From Paraprevotella sp. (GTDB taxonomy: Bacteria; Bacteroidota; Bacteroidia; Bacteroidales; Bacteroidaceae), in NCBI GenBank assembly GCA_017937925.1, contig JAGBCQ010000017.1:1-64000 (forward strand): DNA of 64,000 bases, written 5' to 3'. A program made the translations under genes and the position numbers. Of the stretch, positions 9,501-16,571 are shown one piece after another (within the stretch, counting starts at the first letter, position 1; each line of letters starts with the position of its first letter). The notes below the pieces were generated by a model. It worked only from the letters and a program-made list of their open reading frames with translations. It did no database searches and was not told the DNA's origin.

Positions 9501-10775
9501 TCCACTGACATAATCAACTTTTAGAGTACTAGCAGAAGCCGTTCCCGGTGATTTGGCTACAGATTCTCCATAAACAATCCCGGCTTCATTTTTTGCATAT
9601 GCTCTAACGTAGAATGTAACGTCTGTTGGCAAACCGGTTACATAGCTGCTATACGCACCAATACCTGTTCCATCCTTAACTACTTTGTTATCATTGATGG
9701 TAGGATTGATAGAGGTCCCATATACAAACCCTCTTTCGCTGTATGGAGGTTCGCCTTCTTTGATAATCTCTCCGTGTAATGTGGCGGCACCTTTGTCGTA
9801 ATTGATATCTATAATTGTCTTAGTTACAACTTCTGGTGCAACCGCACTTGTCGTGAAGTTGATGTCATGAGAACTATATCCAACGCCTTTACTGTTTTTT
9901 GCGTAGGCTCTGGCATAATAAGTAGCACCTAATGTCAGTTCTTTTATGGTATAATTATATGTATTGTCTTCGTTTTTAGGAACAGTTACCCTTGCTTCGC
10001 ATTCTTCTAATGTTGGCATAGGAGCAAGGCTGTAAACAAATCCACGTTCAGTATATTCCGGTGTGCCTGGGAATTTTATTTCTCCTTTCAGTATCGCAGA
10101 GAAGGCTTTGACTTCTTCAGCTTCAAATATCTCAAGTGAAGGGTAAATAGTATATTCTCCAATAGCAGTGATTTGGATTTCTATATTTCCATTGGTGGAT
10201 CTTATGACAAGAACTGTTTTATTATCACCACCATCCAATTTGTTTCGGTCAATAATAACTACAATGGTTTCTGTTTTACCGTATTTTAGTGTCCCACTAG
10301 TAGGTTTTACTTCCGTAATCCATTCACAATTTTCTTCTATTTCCCATGCAAGGTCTTGATAACCTGGGTTGACAAGGCTAAACGAAAGAGTATTTAGACT
10401 TTTATCATTTCCGAAATCTAATAAATCTTTGTCAGTAGTTAGTTTTGCAGGTTTACGTTCTATAAGCAGATGAGCGTCCGATACTTTTCCTGCTGCTACA
10501 ATAATTTCCTTTGAGTTATTAAGATAACCTTCCTTGTTTATTTCAAGTGAATACTTGCCGGGCTCTAAATCTTTATAACTGAAACTTCCATCACTACCTG
10601 TCACGGTGGATTTGCCTCCAGGGTTAAGGACTACATTAACAGTTGCAACAGGTTCGCCTGTTGTTTGGTCTGATACACTACCGGCTATATCACCGGTTTT
10701 GATATCTTCCATTATGTCCTCTGTACAAGCCATAAAAGGCAAAAGCACTAATAGTGCATAGATTATCTTTTTCAT
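6537..10775 (-). CDS. Giant surface lipoprotein with eleven tandem repeats and a DUF1566 tip
   Basis: 1,412 residues from the ATG that matches the paralogue; an in-frame ATG two codons upstream (10781) is also possible. Lipobox FMAC (C17) is followed by TEDIMED, a likely surface-export signal. The carboxypeptidase regulatory-like (about 28-120) and BACON-like (about 125-225) domains match the 554-residue paralogue. Then come eleven tandem ~90-residue fibronectin-like repeats, each with a variant of YTERGFVYGTSPNPTINDNK and a strand ending FYVRAYAxNxAGxxYGE. The protein ends in a DUF1566 domain (about 1,320-1,410, GGYNDWRLPSKEELIII to YYVRAVRTI). The repeats probably form a stalk that projects the tip from the cell. 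Repeat number is likely to vary between strains. Ligand unknown; adhesin is an inference from architecture. Confidence 0.88.
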   Translation of the reverse strand: MKKIIYALLVLLPFMACTEDIMEDIKTGDIAGSVSDQTTGEPVATVNVVLNPGGKSTVTGSDGSFSYKDLEPGKYSLEINKEGYLNNSKEIIVAAGKVSDAHLLIERKPAKLTTDKDLLDFGNDKSLNTLSFSLVNPGYQDLAWEIEENCEWITEVKPTSGTLKYGKTETIVVIIDRNKLDGGDNKTVLVIRSTNGNIEIQITAIGEYTIYPSLEIFEAEEVKAFSAILKGEIKFPGTPEYTERGFVYSLAPMPTLEECEARVTVPKNEDNTYNYTIKELTLGATYYARAYAKNSKGVGYSSHDINFTTSAVAPEVVTKTIIDINYDKGAATLHGEIIKEGEPPYSERGFVYGTSINPTINDNKVVKDGTGIGAYSSYVTGLPTDVTFYVRAYAKNEAGIVYGESVAKSPGTASASTLKVDYVSGEEGAVICYGSIIEEGEPPYTERGFVYGTSPNPTVNDNKIKNEGEGVGSFNSKIIGLETGKTLYFRAYVKNIAGVAYGEQITKTPEAPTVKTQKVEYVNGTKGSITMYATITNVGAPAYTERGFVYGISPNPTINDNKVIKSGTGTGVFSITATNVATEKTVYVRAYAKSAIGTTYGEEISISPSKPQVSTQEITNLNLDKATATFHGTIINAGTPTYYERGFVYGTTSYPTINDNKIVKTGTGTGAFSCQASGIPTDTKFYVRAYAINEAGVVYGEQVTASPSLPVVTTAEFKYSETEDGTVTFYGTIVNAGAPAYTERGFVYSTSPNPTINGDKVISQGAGVGTFNATANDLPTGQTLYVRAYAINNAGVAYGEEVSRSPGMASVTTKEITNLNYTKGTATFHGNITSVGMPAYTERGFVYSTLPNPTIDNTKIVKEGSGTGSFSSEVTGLPSETLYVRAYVTNAKGTAYGEQVTAEPTQGAVTTGSITSVDFAKGTATFSGTVTKTGNPEYTERGFAYGTTPEPTINDNKVISEGNGASSFTCNVTGISAEKLYVRAFVTNVTGTVYGEVVSVSPSAPTVSTGNISNVDFTQGTATFTGSITNTGNPHYSERGFVYGTMSYPTIYDNKIVCSGTGVGTFTSTATGLPSEKIYMRAYATNSTGTVYGSNVYVETTAPSVAPATISNIDFANGTAQITSSITNAGNPHYIEKGFVYCTSVTGIGMSPTTNDKKIICTGTDTGVFSCEITELPANSRIHVRAYVINSLGTYYSEYTEWEDPTNPIISTMSVTNIDYEKGTATFIGSIINSGNPRFFEKGFVYGSSPNPTISDNKIVNTELGIGEYKCNAIGLPISTENIYIRAYATSLNGTTYGDDIIVGPEYIELTSANLMVQTKDLGNTSSYTAITLCQSSSLGGYNDWRLPSKEELIIIHSNKNKIGNFKEKKYWSSTLYENDSRRRYYVDFKSGEISVENAYNDYYVRAVRTIK
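6866..10100 (-). repeat. Eleven tandem ~270-bp coding repeats
   Basis: The repeat units encode the eleven ERGFVY-type modules of the giant lipoprotein. The signature is YxERGFVY-xxxxxPT(I/V) in most units; the last two (nearest the tip) read EKGFVY. The tenth unit has a 5-residue insertion in the loop (CTSVTGIGMSPTT). Units differ clearly at the nucleotide level, so the array is diverged rather than freshly amplified. Confidence 0.85.
10633..10775 (-). repeat. 143-bp near-identical 5' end, copy 2 of 2
   Basis: The partner of 6371-6513, covering the first 47-48 codons of the giant lipoprotein. The match ends sharply after the start codon on one side and inside the first domain on the other, as expected from recent duplication or gene conversion. 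Confidence 0.85.
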
Positions 10776-10799
10776 TGTCATTATATATAATAAGGTGTA

Positions 10800-11159
10800 T
10801 TATTGCGGAATTTTAGTCATAGGAATTTGTATGGTGATAGTTTCACCGCTGACAGCTGTTACAATCTTACGATTAGGTTGGTAGCCTGATTTTTGTACGG
10901 TAAGATTATATTGTTTCGCTTCTAAATTCTCAAAAGTGAAGTTGCCGTTGCTATCTGTTATTTTAGTAATTTCTCCAGGGGAGAGTAAGATGCTGGCATT
11001 GACAAGTGGAGCGCCTGTTTCATAGTCCGTTACAGTGCCATTGATGGTTGAGAAAATCTCGTATTCATTCTCACTAGAACAAGAGAATGTAAAGACGGTA
11101 AGAAATGCTAAGAATAGTGTTTTTAAAAGTCCTTTTGAGGTTGTTTTAATGGTAGTCAT
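10800..11159 (-). CDS. Small lipoprotein with a carboxypeptidase regulatory-like domain
   Basis: A 119-residue lipoprotein: signal peptide with lipobox FSC followed by SSENEYE, an acidic stretch typical of surface-exposed Bacteroidetes lipoproteins. The rest is one carboxypeptidase regulatory-like beta-sandwich (STINGTVTDYETGAPLVNASILL to YNLTVQKSGYQ), the same domain that begins the two larger lipoproteins downstream. It is the first gene of the eight-gene run and starts about 54 bp from the invertible element at 11213-11401. It could act as a chaperone-like partner or base for the longer proteins, but that is inference. Confidence 0.85.
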   Translation of the reverse strand: MTTIKTTSKGLLKTLFLAFLTVFTFSCSSENEYEIFSTINGTVTDYETGAPLVNASILLSPGEITKITDSNGNFTFENLEAKQYNLTVQKSGYQPNRKIVTAVSGETITIQIPMTKIPQ

Positions 11160-11212
11160 AACTCTATAATTGTTTTAGTTTTAAGTTCTTTTTCAATGTT
11201 CAAATTCTATAA

Positions 11213-11401
11213 CTCTAAGTAAGAGAGCAACCAATCTTGAAAAATGTTTTAGATAAAAGGTGTTGAGAATTAAAATGTTTATCATTTGTTTTACGTTTTA
11301 CTTTACGTTGAACAAATAGTTGTTTTTTTTATATGTAAATCTTTGTGAATAGCAATAAATTACATATTTTTGCATTTGATTGGTTGCTCTCTTACTTAGA
11401 G
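11213..11401. promoter_or_regulatory. Probable invertible (phase-variable) promoter segment
   Basis: A 24-bp sequence at 11213-11236 (starts CTCTAAGTAAGAGAG) recurs as its exact reverse complement at 11378-11401. The 141 bp between the arms holds one complete promoter, TTTG-N19-TATTTTTG, pointing right, away from the lipoprotein operon. No TAnnTTTG box points left anywhere between 11160 and 11400. If the segment flipped, the -10-like box would fall at 11249-11242 on the minus strand, placing transcription start near 11235 and a ~75-nt leader before the first ATG at 11159. Size, arm length and promoter content match invertible promoters known in Bacteroides. The recombinase is not in this window. 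Read state: OFF. Confidence 0.8.
11342..11372 (+). promoter_or_regulatory. Promoter inside the invertible segment, currently facing right
   Basis: TTTG at 11342-11345, 19 bp, TATTTTTG at 11365-11372: a perfect fit to the Bacteroides-type consensus. In this orientation it reads toward the 3' end of recQ (antisense), where no plus-strand gene lies. Confidence 0.75.
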
Positions 11402-11473
11402 ATTATGCGTTTTTATGCTACACCTCATTGTATATAAGGCGGTTCATTTCTAACATTAAAAGTATAGAGTGAT

Positions 11474-11500
11474 AAGAAAAAATCTGAATGATTTTTTCTT
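11474..11500. terminator. Hairpin between the invertible promoter and recQ
   Basis: AAGAAAAAATC (11474-11484) and GATTTTTTCTT (11490-11500) form a perfect 11-bp stem with a 5-nt loop. It could terminate recQ transcripts from the right and stop rightward transcripts from the OFF-state promoter. The stem is AT-rich, so its strength is uncertain. Confidence 0.5.
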
Positions 11501-11532
11501 TCAATAAATATAGAATGGCAACCCGTATTTTG

Positions 11533-13437
11533 TTATGCCAAATATAACAACCCGTCTTTAATGCCAATTCGTTCTTCTTCTAAAAGGTATTTAAGAACGG
11601 AACTGATGTCCTCGCGAGAGTAGTTGGGGAATATAAGTTCGCTGAATGGATGAGGGCATCCGTCATTTAACTTTTCAAGGATGAGAGTGGTTATGGTGGC
11701 TCTTTTCTCTCTGTCGTTTGAAGGGTGATTCCGTATGGTCTTACAGACGTCACATTGATGACAATCGGCAGAATTGCTCTCACCGAAGTAGTGTAGTAAC
11801 ACTTTACTGCGGCAGAACTCTTGCTCTTCTGCATAATAGAGTATCGCATCAATCCTTTTTTTGAACTCGTCCTTACGTTGCTCATACACTTCGGGCGGTA
11901 GTAAGATTCGTTCTTTCTCTATCCGTTTACAACTGAAAGTGATGTAGGGTGTCCGTTTGTGAGGGATGTAGTGTAAGATGCCCGATTTACTGATGTCTAT
12001 CAGTTGGTGGTAAATCAGGTCGGGACTGAGTTGAGTAAGGGTAGCTATACGTCTTTCGTCAATGAAAACGTAATCACTGAAGACACCTCCATAGTTTCTT
12101 AGTACGCATTGGAGAATTTTTTCTTTATCCGGCGATAATTCACGGAGTCGATACAGTTCTTCGCGTTTCAGTAGGAAATGAATACGTGACGCGTTGTCCT
12201 GTTCGTCGGTATATTCAATATATCCGGCTCGTGACAAGATGTTTAGAGCACTGTTGACCTGTATGGGGAAGTGTTTGAAGTTGCGACAAAACTCGTCTAG
12301 GTTGAACTCACGAGTGACGTTATATCCATCGCCCATAGCTATTTGTAAATAGTAGCAGATATCTTCGTAGATGTTACGGATAAAGTCTTTGTCGGGATAG
12401 GTGTCCGGGATGCGTTTCATGAGTTTCGTACGGTCGGACTTATTGAAAAGTAGTACGGCGTATGCTTTTTGTCCGTCGCGCCCAGCACGTCCCGCTTCTT
12501 GAAAATAAGCTTCGATGGAATCGGGCAAATCCATGTGTATGACCAAACGAACATCCGGCTTGTCTATACCCATTCCGAATGCGTTGGTGGCAACCATTAT
12601 ACGTGCTTTGTCTTCTTGCCATTGATGTTGGCGCAAATCCTTCTCTGCATCGTTGAGCCCGGCATGGTAGAATGTCACAGTGAAACCTTCATGACTTAAC
12701 AATTCTGCTATTTCTCGTGTGTTTTTCCGACTTCGTGTATATATAATTGCAGAACCTGCTACACTTTGCAGGATATGAATCAGTTCGCCTATTTTATCGT
12801 CAGCATTGCGTACTACGTAAGAGAGATTCTTACGGTGGAAACTCATTTTGAACGCATTCTCTTCCTGAAAAGCTAATTGGTGTTGAATATCCTTTACTAC
12901 CTCAGGGGTAGCCGTCGCTGTAAGAGCCAATATGGGGATATTCGGAAGGGTTTGTCGAATCTCTGCAATCTTGGTATATGAAGGTCGGAAATCGTATCCC
13001 CATTGTGAAATGCAGTGCGCTTCATCAACTGTGATGAAGCTGACGGTCATGTGCCGAAGTTTGGTTAAGAAAAGCTCGGATGCCAATCGTTCGGGTGACA
13101 CATAAAGAAATTTGTAGTTGCCAAAGATACAGTTTTCTAACATGACAATGATTTCTTCATGAGATAGACCGGAGTGAATGGCTGCAGCTTTGATACCTCG
13201 TTTCCGCAAATTGCGGACTTGATCCTTCATTAAAGCAATGAGCGGTGTGACGACGATACAGATGCCGTCCTGACTCAAAGCCGGTACTTGGAACGTTATG
13301 GATTTACCTCCACCGGTAGGCATCAGACCGAGTGTGTCTTTCCTACTACCGATACTTTCAATGATGTCGCGCTGAATGCCACGAAAGTTATCGTATCCCC
13401 AGTATTTCTTGAGCGTGGATAGATAGAGATCGTCCAT
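11533..13437 (-). CDS. recQ: ATP-dependent DNA helicase RecQ
   Basis: A 634-residue RecQ-family 3'-5' DNA helicase used in recombination and stalled-fork repair. Visible motifs: motif 0 FRGIQ (about 18-22), Walker A TGGGKS (41-46), the DEAH box with the RecQ signature DEAHCISQWGYDFR (138-151), QEAGRAGRDG in motif VI, and a RecQ zinc module (CRSKVLLHYFGE, then CHQCDVC). A short winged-helix (RQC) region follows. The C-terminus stops soon after a helical domain, so an HRDC domain is not evident. It lies 10 bp downstream of recJ on the same strand, so both DNA-processing enzymes are probably made from one mRNA; RecJ and RecQ cooperate in DNA end processing in other bacteria. Confidence 0.96.
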   Translation of the reverse strand: MDDLYLSTLKKYWGYDNFRGIQRDIIESIGSRKDTLGLMPTGGGKSITFQVPALSQDGICIVVTPLIALMKDQVRNLRKRGIKAAAIHSGLSHEEIIVMLENCIFGNYKFLYVSPERLASELFLTKLRHMTVSFITVDEAHCISQWGYDFRPSYTKIAEIRQTLPNIPILALTATATPEVVKDIQHQLAFQEENAFKMSFHRKNLSYVVRNADDKIGELIHILQSVAGSAIIYTRSRKNTREIAELLSHEGFTVTFYHAGLNDAEKDLRQHQWQEDKARIMVATNAFGMGIDKPDVRLVIHMDLPDSIEAYFQEAGRAGRDGQKAYAVLLFNKSDRTKLMKRIPDTYPDKDFIRNIYEDICYYLQIAMGDGYNVTREFNLDEFCRNFKHFPIQVNSALNILSRAGYIEYTDEQDNASRIHFLLKREELYRLRELSPDKEKILQCVLRNYGGVFSDYVFIDERRIATLTQLSPDLIYHQLIDISKSGILHYIPHKRTPYITFSCKRIEKERILLPPEVYEQRKDEFKKRIDAILYYAEEQEFCRSKVLLHYFGESNSADCHQCDVCKTIRNHPSNDREKRATITTLILEKLNDGCPHPFSELIFPNYSREDISSVLKYLLEEERIGIKDGLLYLA

Positions 13438-13447
13438 ATCGTTTCTC

Positions 13448-15172
13448 CTAATCGGTTTCTGAAGGACGGATGTCTTCTATTTGCAACTGAATGTCTCCGC
13501 GTTTATGCGTGTTCTCTTCAATGGTGTAGCAGATGTCGAATGAACTTTTGGTTTTGATGTATCGAACTTGTGAACTCTGTCCGAAGGCTATTCCATTCAT
13601 GACATTGTTACTCTTGTTATCTACCAACTCCAATTTGATATGCTCTTGTTCGCGTCCTACCACTTTGCTTGTTCCATAGTCGTACACATGAAGCGTGCAA
13701 AAACGAGGCTTCTCATTTTCAGGACCATAAGGTTGGAATCTTTTGAGTTCGTGCATGAGTTTTGGAGTGATGTCCTTGAAGTCCAAACGAGCGTTGATGT
13801 TCAGTATGGCCGAAGTCTGTTCCGGTAAAATGTTTTGTTCTACGTATGCTTCAAAACGGCGACGGAATTCCGGTACATTTTCAACCTTTAGGGATAGTCC
13901 GGCGGCGTATGTATGACCTCCAAAATTCTCCAATAAATCGCGACAACTCTCAATAGCTTTATACACGTCAAAACCACAAACGGAGCGAGCCGAACCGGTT
14001 GCCAAATCGTCAGTGCGCGTGAGGACTACTGCCGGGCGGAAGTAGATTTCTGTGAGGCGTGATGCCACGATACCGATAACCCCCTTGTGCCATTCTTCGT
14101 TGAAAAGTACAATAGAATGTTGGTCATCTTGTTTGTACAATTTATCTACGATGTTATTGGCTTCCTCAGTCATGGACTTGTCCAAATCCTTTCTTTGTTC
14201 GTTGTATTTATCAATCTGCTCCGCAATTTCCCGTGCCTTATTGTAATCTTTTTCTATCAAAAGAGCAACTGATTCTTTGCCATTCTGCATACGACCGGAC
14301 GCATTGATGCGAGGCCCGATTTTGAAGATGATGTCACTGATAGTCAGTTCTCTGTCGGACAGACCGCAAACGTCAATGATGGCTTTTAGACCTACGCTGG
14401 CATTGGCATTAAGTTGTCTCAATCCGTGATATGCTAGGATGCGGTTTTCGCCCATGATAGGAACAATGTCGGATGCGATGCTGACTGCACATAAATCCAG
14501 AAGCGGAATCAACTGACAAAACTCAATACCATTACTTATAGCAAAGGCTTGCATGAACTTAAATCCTACTCCGCAACCGGACAAATGAGGGTAGGGGTAG
14601 GTTGATTCAAACCGTTTGGGATTAAGGATAGCAACAGCCGGCGGCAAAACGTCATCCGGCACGTGATGGTCGCAAATGATGAAATCAATACCTTTCTCTT
14701 TGGCATACGCAATTTCCTCAACGGCTTTGATACCACAGTCCAGCACGATAATAAGTTTGACCTGTGTGTCGTAAGCGTAGTCTATTCCTTTTTTGGAAAC
14801 TCCATATCCATCTTCGTAACGATCGGGGATGTAGTAATCTATATTGGATGAGTATTGTTGTAAGAACTTATACACCAATGCTACGGCAGAGCATCCATCT
14901 ACATCGTAATCTCCGTAAACCATAATCCGTTCCTTACTGCCTAGTGCATCGTTCAGACGATCGACTGCCTTGTCCATATCCAGGAGTAAGAATGGGTCGT
15001 GTAAATCAGTTAGTGAGGGACGAAAAAATTTTTTCGCGTCGGTCACATTCGTAATGCCGCGCTCCCATAACAAACTTGCTGTTATGGGGCTAACGTTGAG
15101 CTCTTTAGCTAGCTCGTTAGCCGCTTCCTGTTCTTTTGGTATGGGAGTTTCTAATTTCCATTCGTAACTCAT
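13448..15172 (-). CDS. recJ: Single-stranded-DNA exonuclease RecJ
   Basis: A 574-residue 5'-3' single-strand exonuclease of the DHH family. Metal-binding motifs are present: YGDYDVDG (about 86-93), LDCG (about 144-147) and DHH (168-170), then the DHHA1 part with GKESVALL and the GGHTYAAGLSL signature, and an OB-fold region near the C-terminus. The ATG at 15172 was chosen because conserved sequence begins there (MSYEWKLETPIP) and an AGAAG stretch precedes it; an extended frame to 15244 adds 24 residues of no RecJ likeness. The gene is followed by recQ after 10 bp. Confidence 0.96.
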   Translation of the reverse strand: MSYEWKLETPIPKEQEAANELAKELNVSPITASLLWERGITNVTDAKKFFRPSLTDLHDPFLLLDMDKAVDRLNDALGSKERIMVYGDYDVDGCSAVALVYKFLQQYSSNIDYYIPDRYEDGYGVSKKGIDYAYDTQVKLIIVLDCGIKAVEEIAYAKEKGIDFIICDHHVPDDVLPPAVAILNPKRFESTYPYPHLSGCGVGFKFMQAFAISNGIEFCQLIPLLDLCAVSIASDIVPIMGENRILAYHGLRQLNANASVGLKAIIDVCGLSDRELTISDIIFKIGPRINASGRMQNGKESVALLIEKDYNKAREIAEQIDKYNEQRKDLDKSMTEEANNIVDKLYKQDDQHSIVLFNEEWHKGVIGIVASRLTEIYFRPAVVLTRTDDLATGSARSVCGFDVYKAIESCRDLLENFGGHTYAAGLSLKVENVPEFRRRFEAYVEQNILPEQTSAILNINARLDFKDITPKLMHELKRFQPYGPENEKPRFCTLHVYDYGTSKVVGREQEHIKLELVDNKSNNVMNGIAFGQSSQVRYIKTKSSFDICYTIEENTHKRGDIQLQIEDIRPSETD

Positions 15173-15267
15173 TATATATAGTTTTTCTTCTTTTATTTCT
15201 ATCTCGGAGATGCGTGTAAAATGTAAGTACACACAATACGTCATGTAAAAGTAGAAAAAATATATAA

Positions 15268-15310
15268 GAAAACCGCAGTTTTCAGAGCTTTTCTTGAAAA
15301 CTGCGGTTGC
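15268..15310. terminator. Strong bidirectional terminator
   Basis: AACCGCAGTTTTC (15271-15283) pairs perfectly with GAAAACTGCGGTT (15296-15308). It separates the C1-family peptidase gene from recJ on the minus strand and has T-rich flanks on both sides. Confidence 0.85.
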
Positions 15311-15345
15311 TTTTATCTTTTAGTAAGGTGATTTCTTAAAGAAGT

Positions 15346-16551
15346 TTACTTCAAACCTAATTTTTTCTTGATGGCTTTTGGAAGGGCATCTTTGTGAACA
15401 ACGATGTTCATAGTCTTATAGCGAGCGAAAGCTTTGGAAGCATACCAAATACCTTCGTACTTACCGCTCTTGCCCCAAGAATTTTTCACCATATAGTAAT
15501 CGTTGCCGTCTTGGTCTTTAGCGATACCATAGATAATCATACCATGATCATCGGTTGTTTCCCAGTTGTCGTACGCCTTTTGACGTTCTTCTTGAGTACA
15601 CCATTTTTGAGGTTGTGGTTTGGTGTTGAGTTTCTTCTCTTCCGGTTTCAATTTCAACCAGTGTGCCATATCAGAACCACTTAATTCCTGAACTTTCTCA
15701 ACATCAGGCATTACGGCAATACCATTACGTGTGAAACCTTGTTCGCTGACATCAGAACCCCAAGCAATAGTGTAACCATTCATGATGGCATTGTCAAATA
15801 CTTCCATCAACTCATCAATAGGTAAGTTGTAAGAAGGTGCCCAACGCCAGTTGTCTTGAACCTCAATAACAAATTGGCTATAGAAAGGATGGTGGGTATA
15901 TGATGTCAAAGAAACGTAATCATCAGCGTTCAAACCTGTTGATTCATAGAATGACATCGGAGTATATTCTTTTCCTTTGTATGTAAATTTTTCAGGTGCT
16001 TTGCCTAAATAGATGTCGTGAATAGCTTCAACGGCTTTCTTCCAAAGAGGAACGTTGTTAGCATCTGTTTGCAAACTGTTAAGTTTACCTTTTGCAATAG
16101 CTGTAACAACAGCATCGCTCACAGCTGATAACTCTGTGTGATTACTGAGAGTGTCGCCATACATTACGCCCGGACGCATTTCTTCTTCAGGAATCAAACC
16201 ATAATGTTTCATTCCGTAAAGTACGTCGTAGAAAGAACCACCTTGTGAGAAAGACGCATCACCATGAGTGCGTACCGCCTTGTCTGCGCGGTCTAAATAA
16301 GTTTTTTGAACGATGTACATTTCAGAAAAATCATATTCTCCTTTCCCCATACGGAGCAATTCAGCTTCGATGAAACCTAGTGTTGAATAGCACCAGCAGG
16401 TTCCTGCTCTGTTCTGATTTTTAATACTAGTGATAGGGTTTTCTTTTACTACGGTAAATTCAAATCCCTCTTCTTTCTTTTTTTCTTCTTCTTGGGCAAA
16501 AGTTCCTAATGTGAAGCATCCCAAGGCTAATAACAATAATTGTTTCTTCAT
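15346..16551 (-). CDS. C1-family aminopeptidase (bleomycin hydrolase/PepC type), exported
   Basis: A 401-residue cysteine peptidase of family C1B. The signal peptide (about 1-20, ending TFAQ) directs it out of the cytoplasm, unlike PepC of lactic bacteria. Catalytic residues fit: Q46 and C52 in NQNRAGTCW, H336 in DDHGMIIYG and N357 in VKNSWG. The ending (KKKLGLK) matches the long C-terminus of bleomycin-hydrolase-like enzymes, which trims its own active site. It probably acts as a periplasmic aminopeptidase in peptide use by a proteolytic anaerobe. The gene starts 20 bp after the aminopeptidase P gene stop, so the two peptidases are likely cotranscribed. Confidence 0.9.
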   Translation of the reverse strand: MKKQLLLLALGCFTLGTFAQEEEKKKEEGFEFTVVKENPITSIKNQNRAGTCWCYSTLGFIEAELLRMGKGEYDFSEMYIVQKTYLDRADKAVRTHGDASFSQGGSFYDVLYGMKHYGLIPEEEMRPGVMYGDTLSNHTELSAVSDAVVTAIAKGKLNSLQTDANNVPLWKKAVEAIHDIYLGKAPEKFTYKGKEYTPMSFYESTGLNADDYVSLTSYTHHPFYSQFVIEVQDNWRWAPSYNLPIDELMEVFDNAIMNGYTIAWGSDVSEQGFTRNGIAVMPDVEKVQELSGSDMAHWLKLKPEEKKLNTKPQPQKWCTQEERQKAYDNWETTDDHGMIIYGIAKDQDGNDYYMVKNSWGKSGKYEGIWYASKAFARYKTMNIVVHKDALPKAIKKKLGLK

Positions 16552-16571
16552 TTTGAAATTATTTAAAGTGA

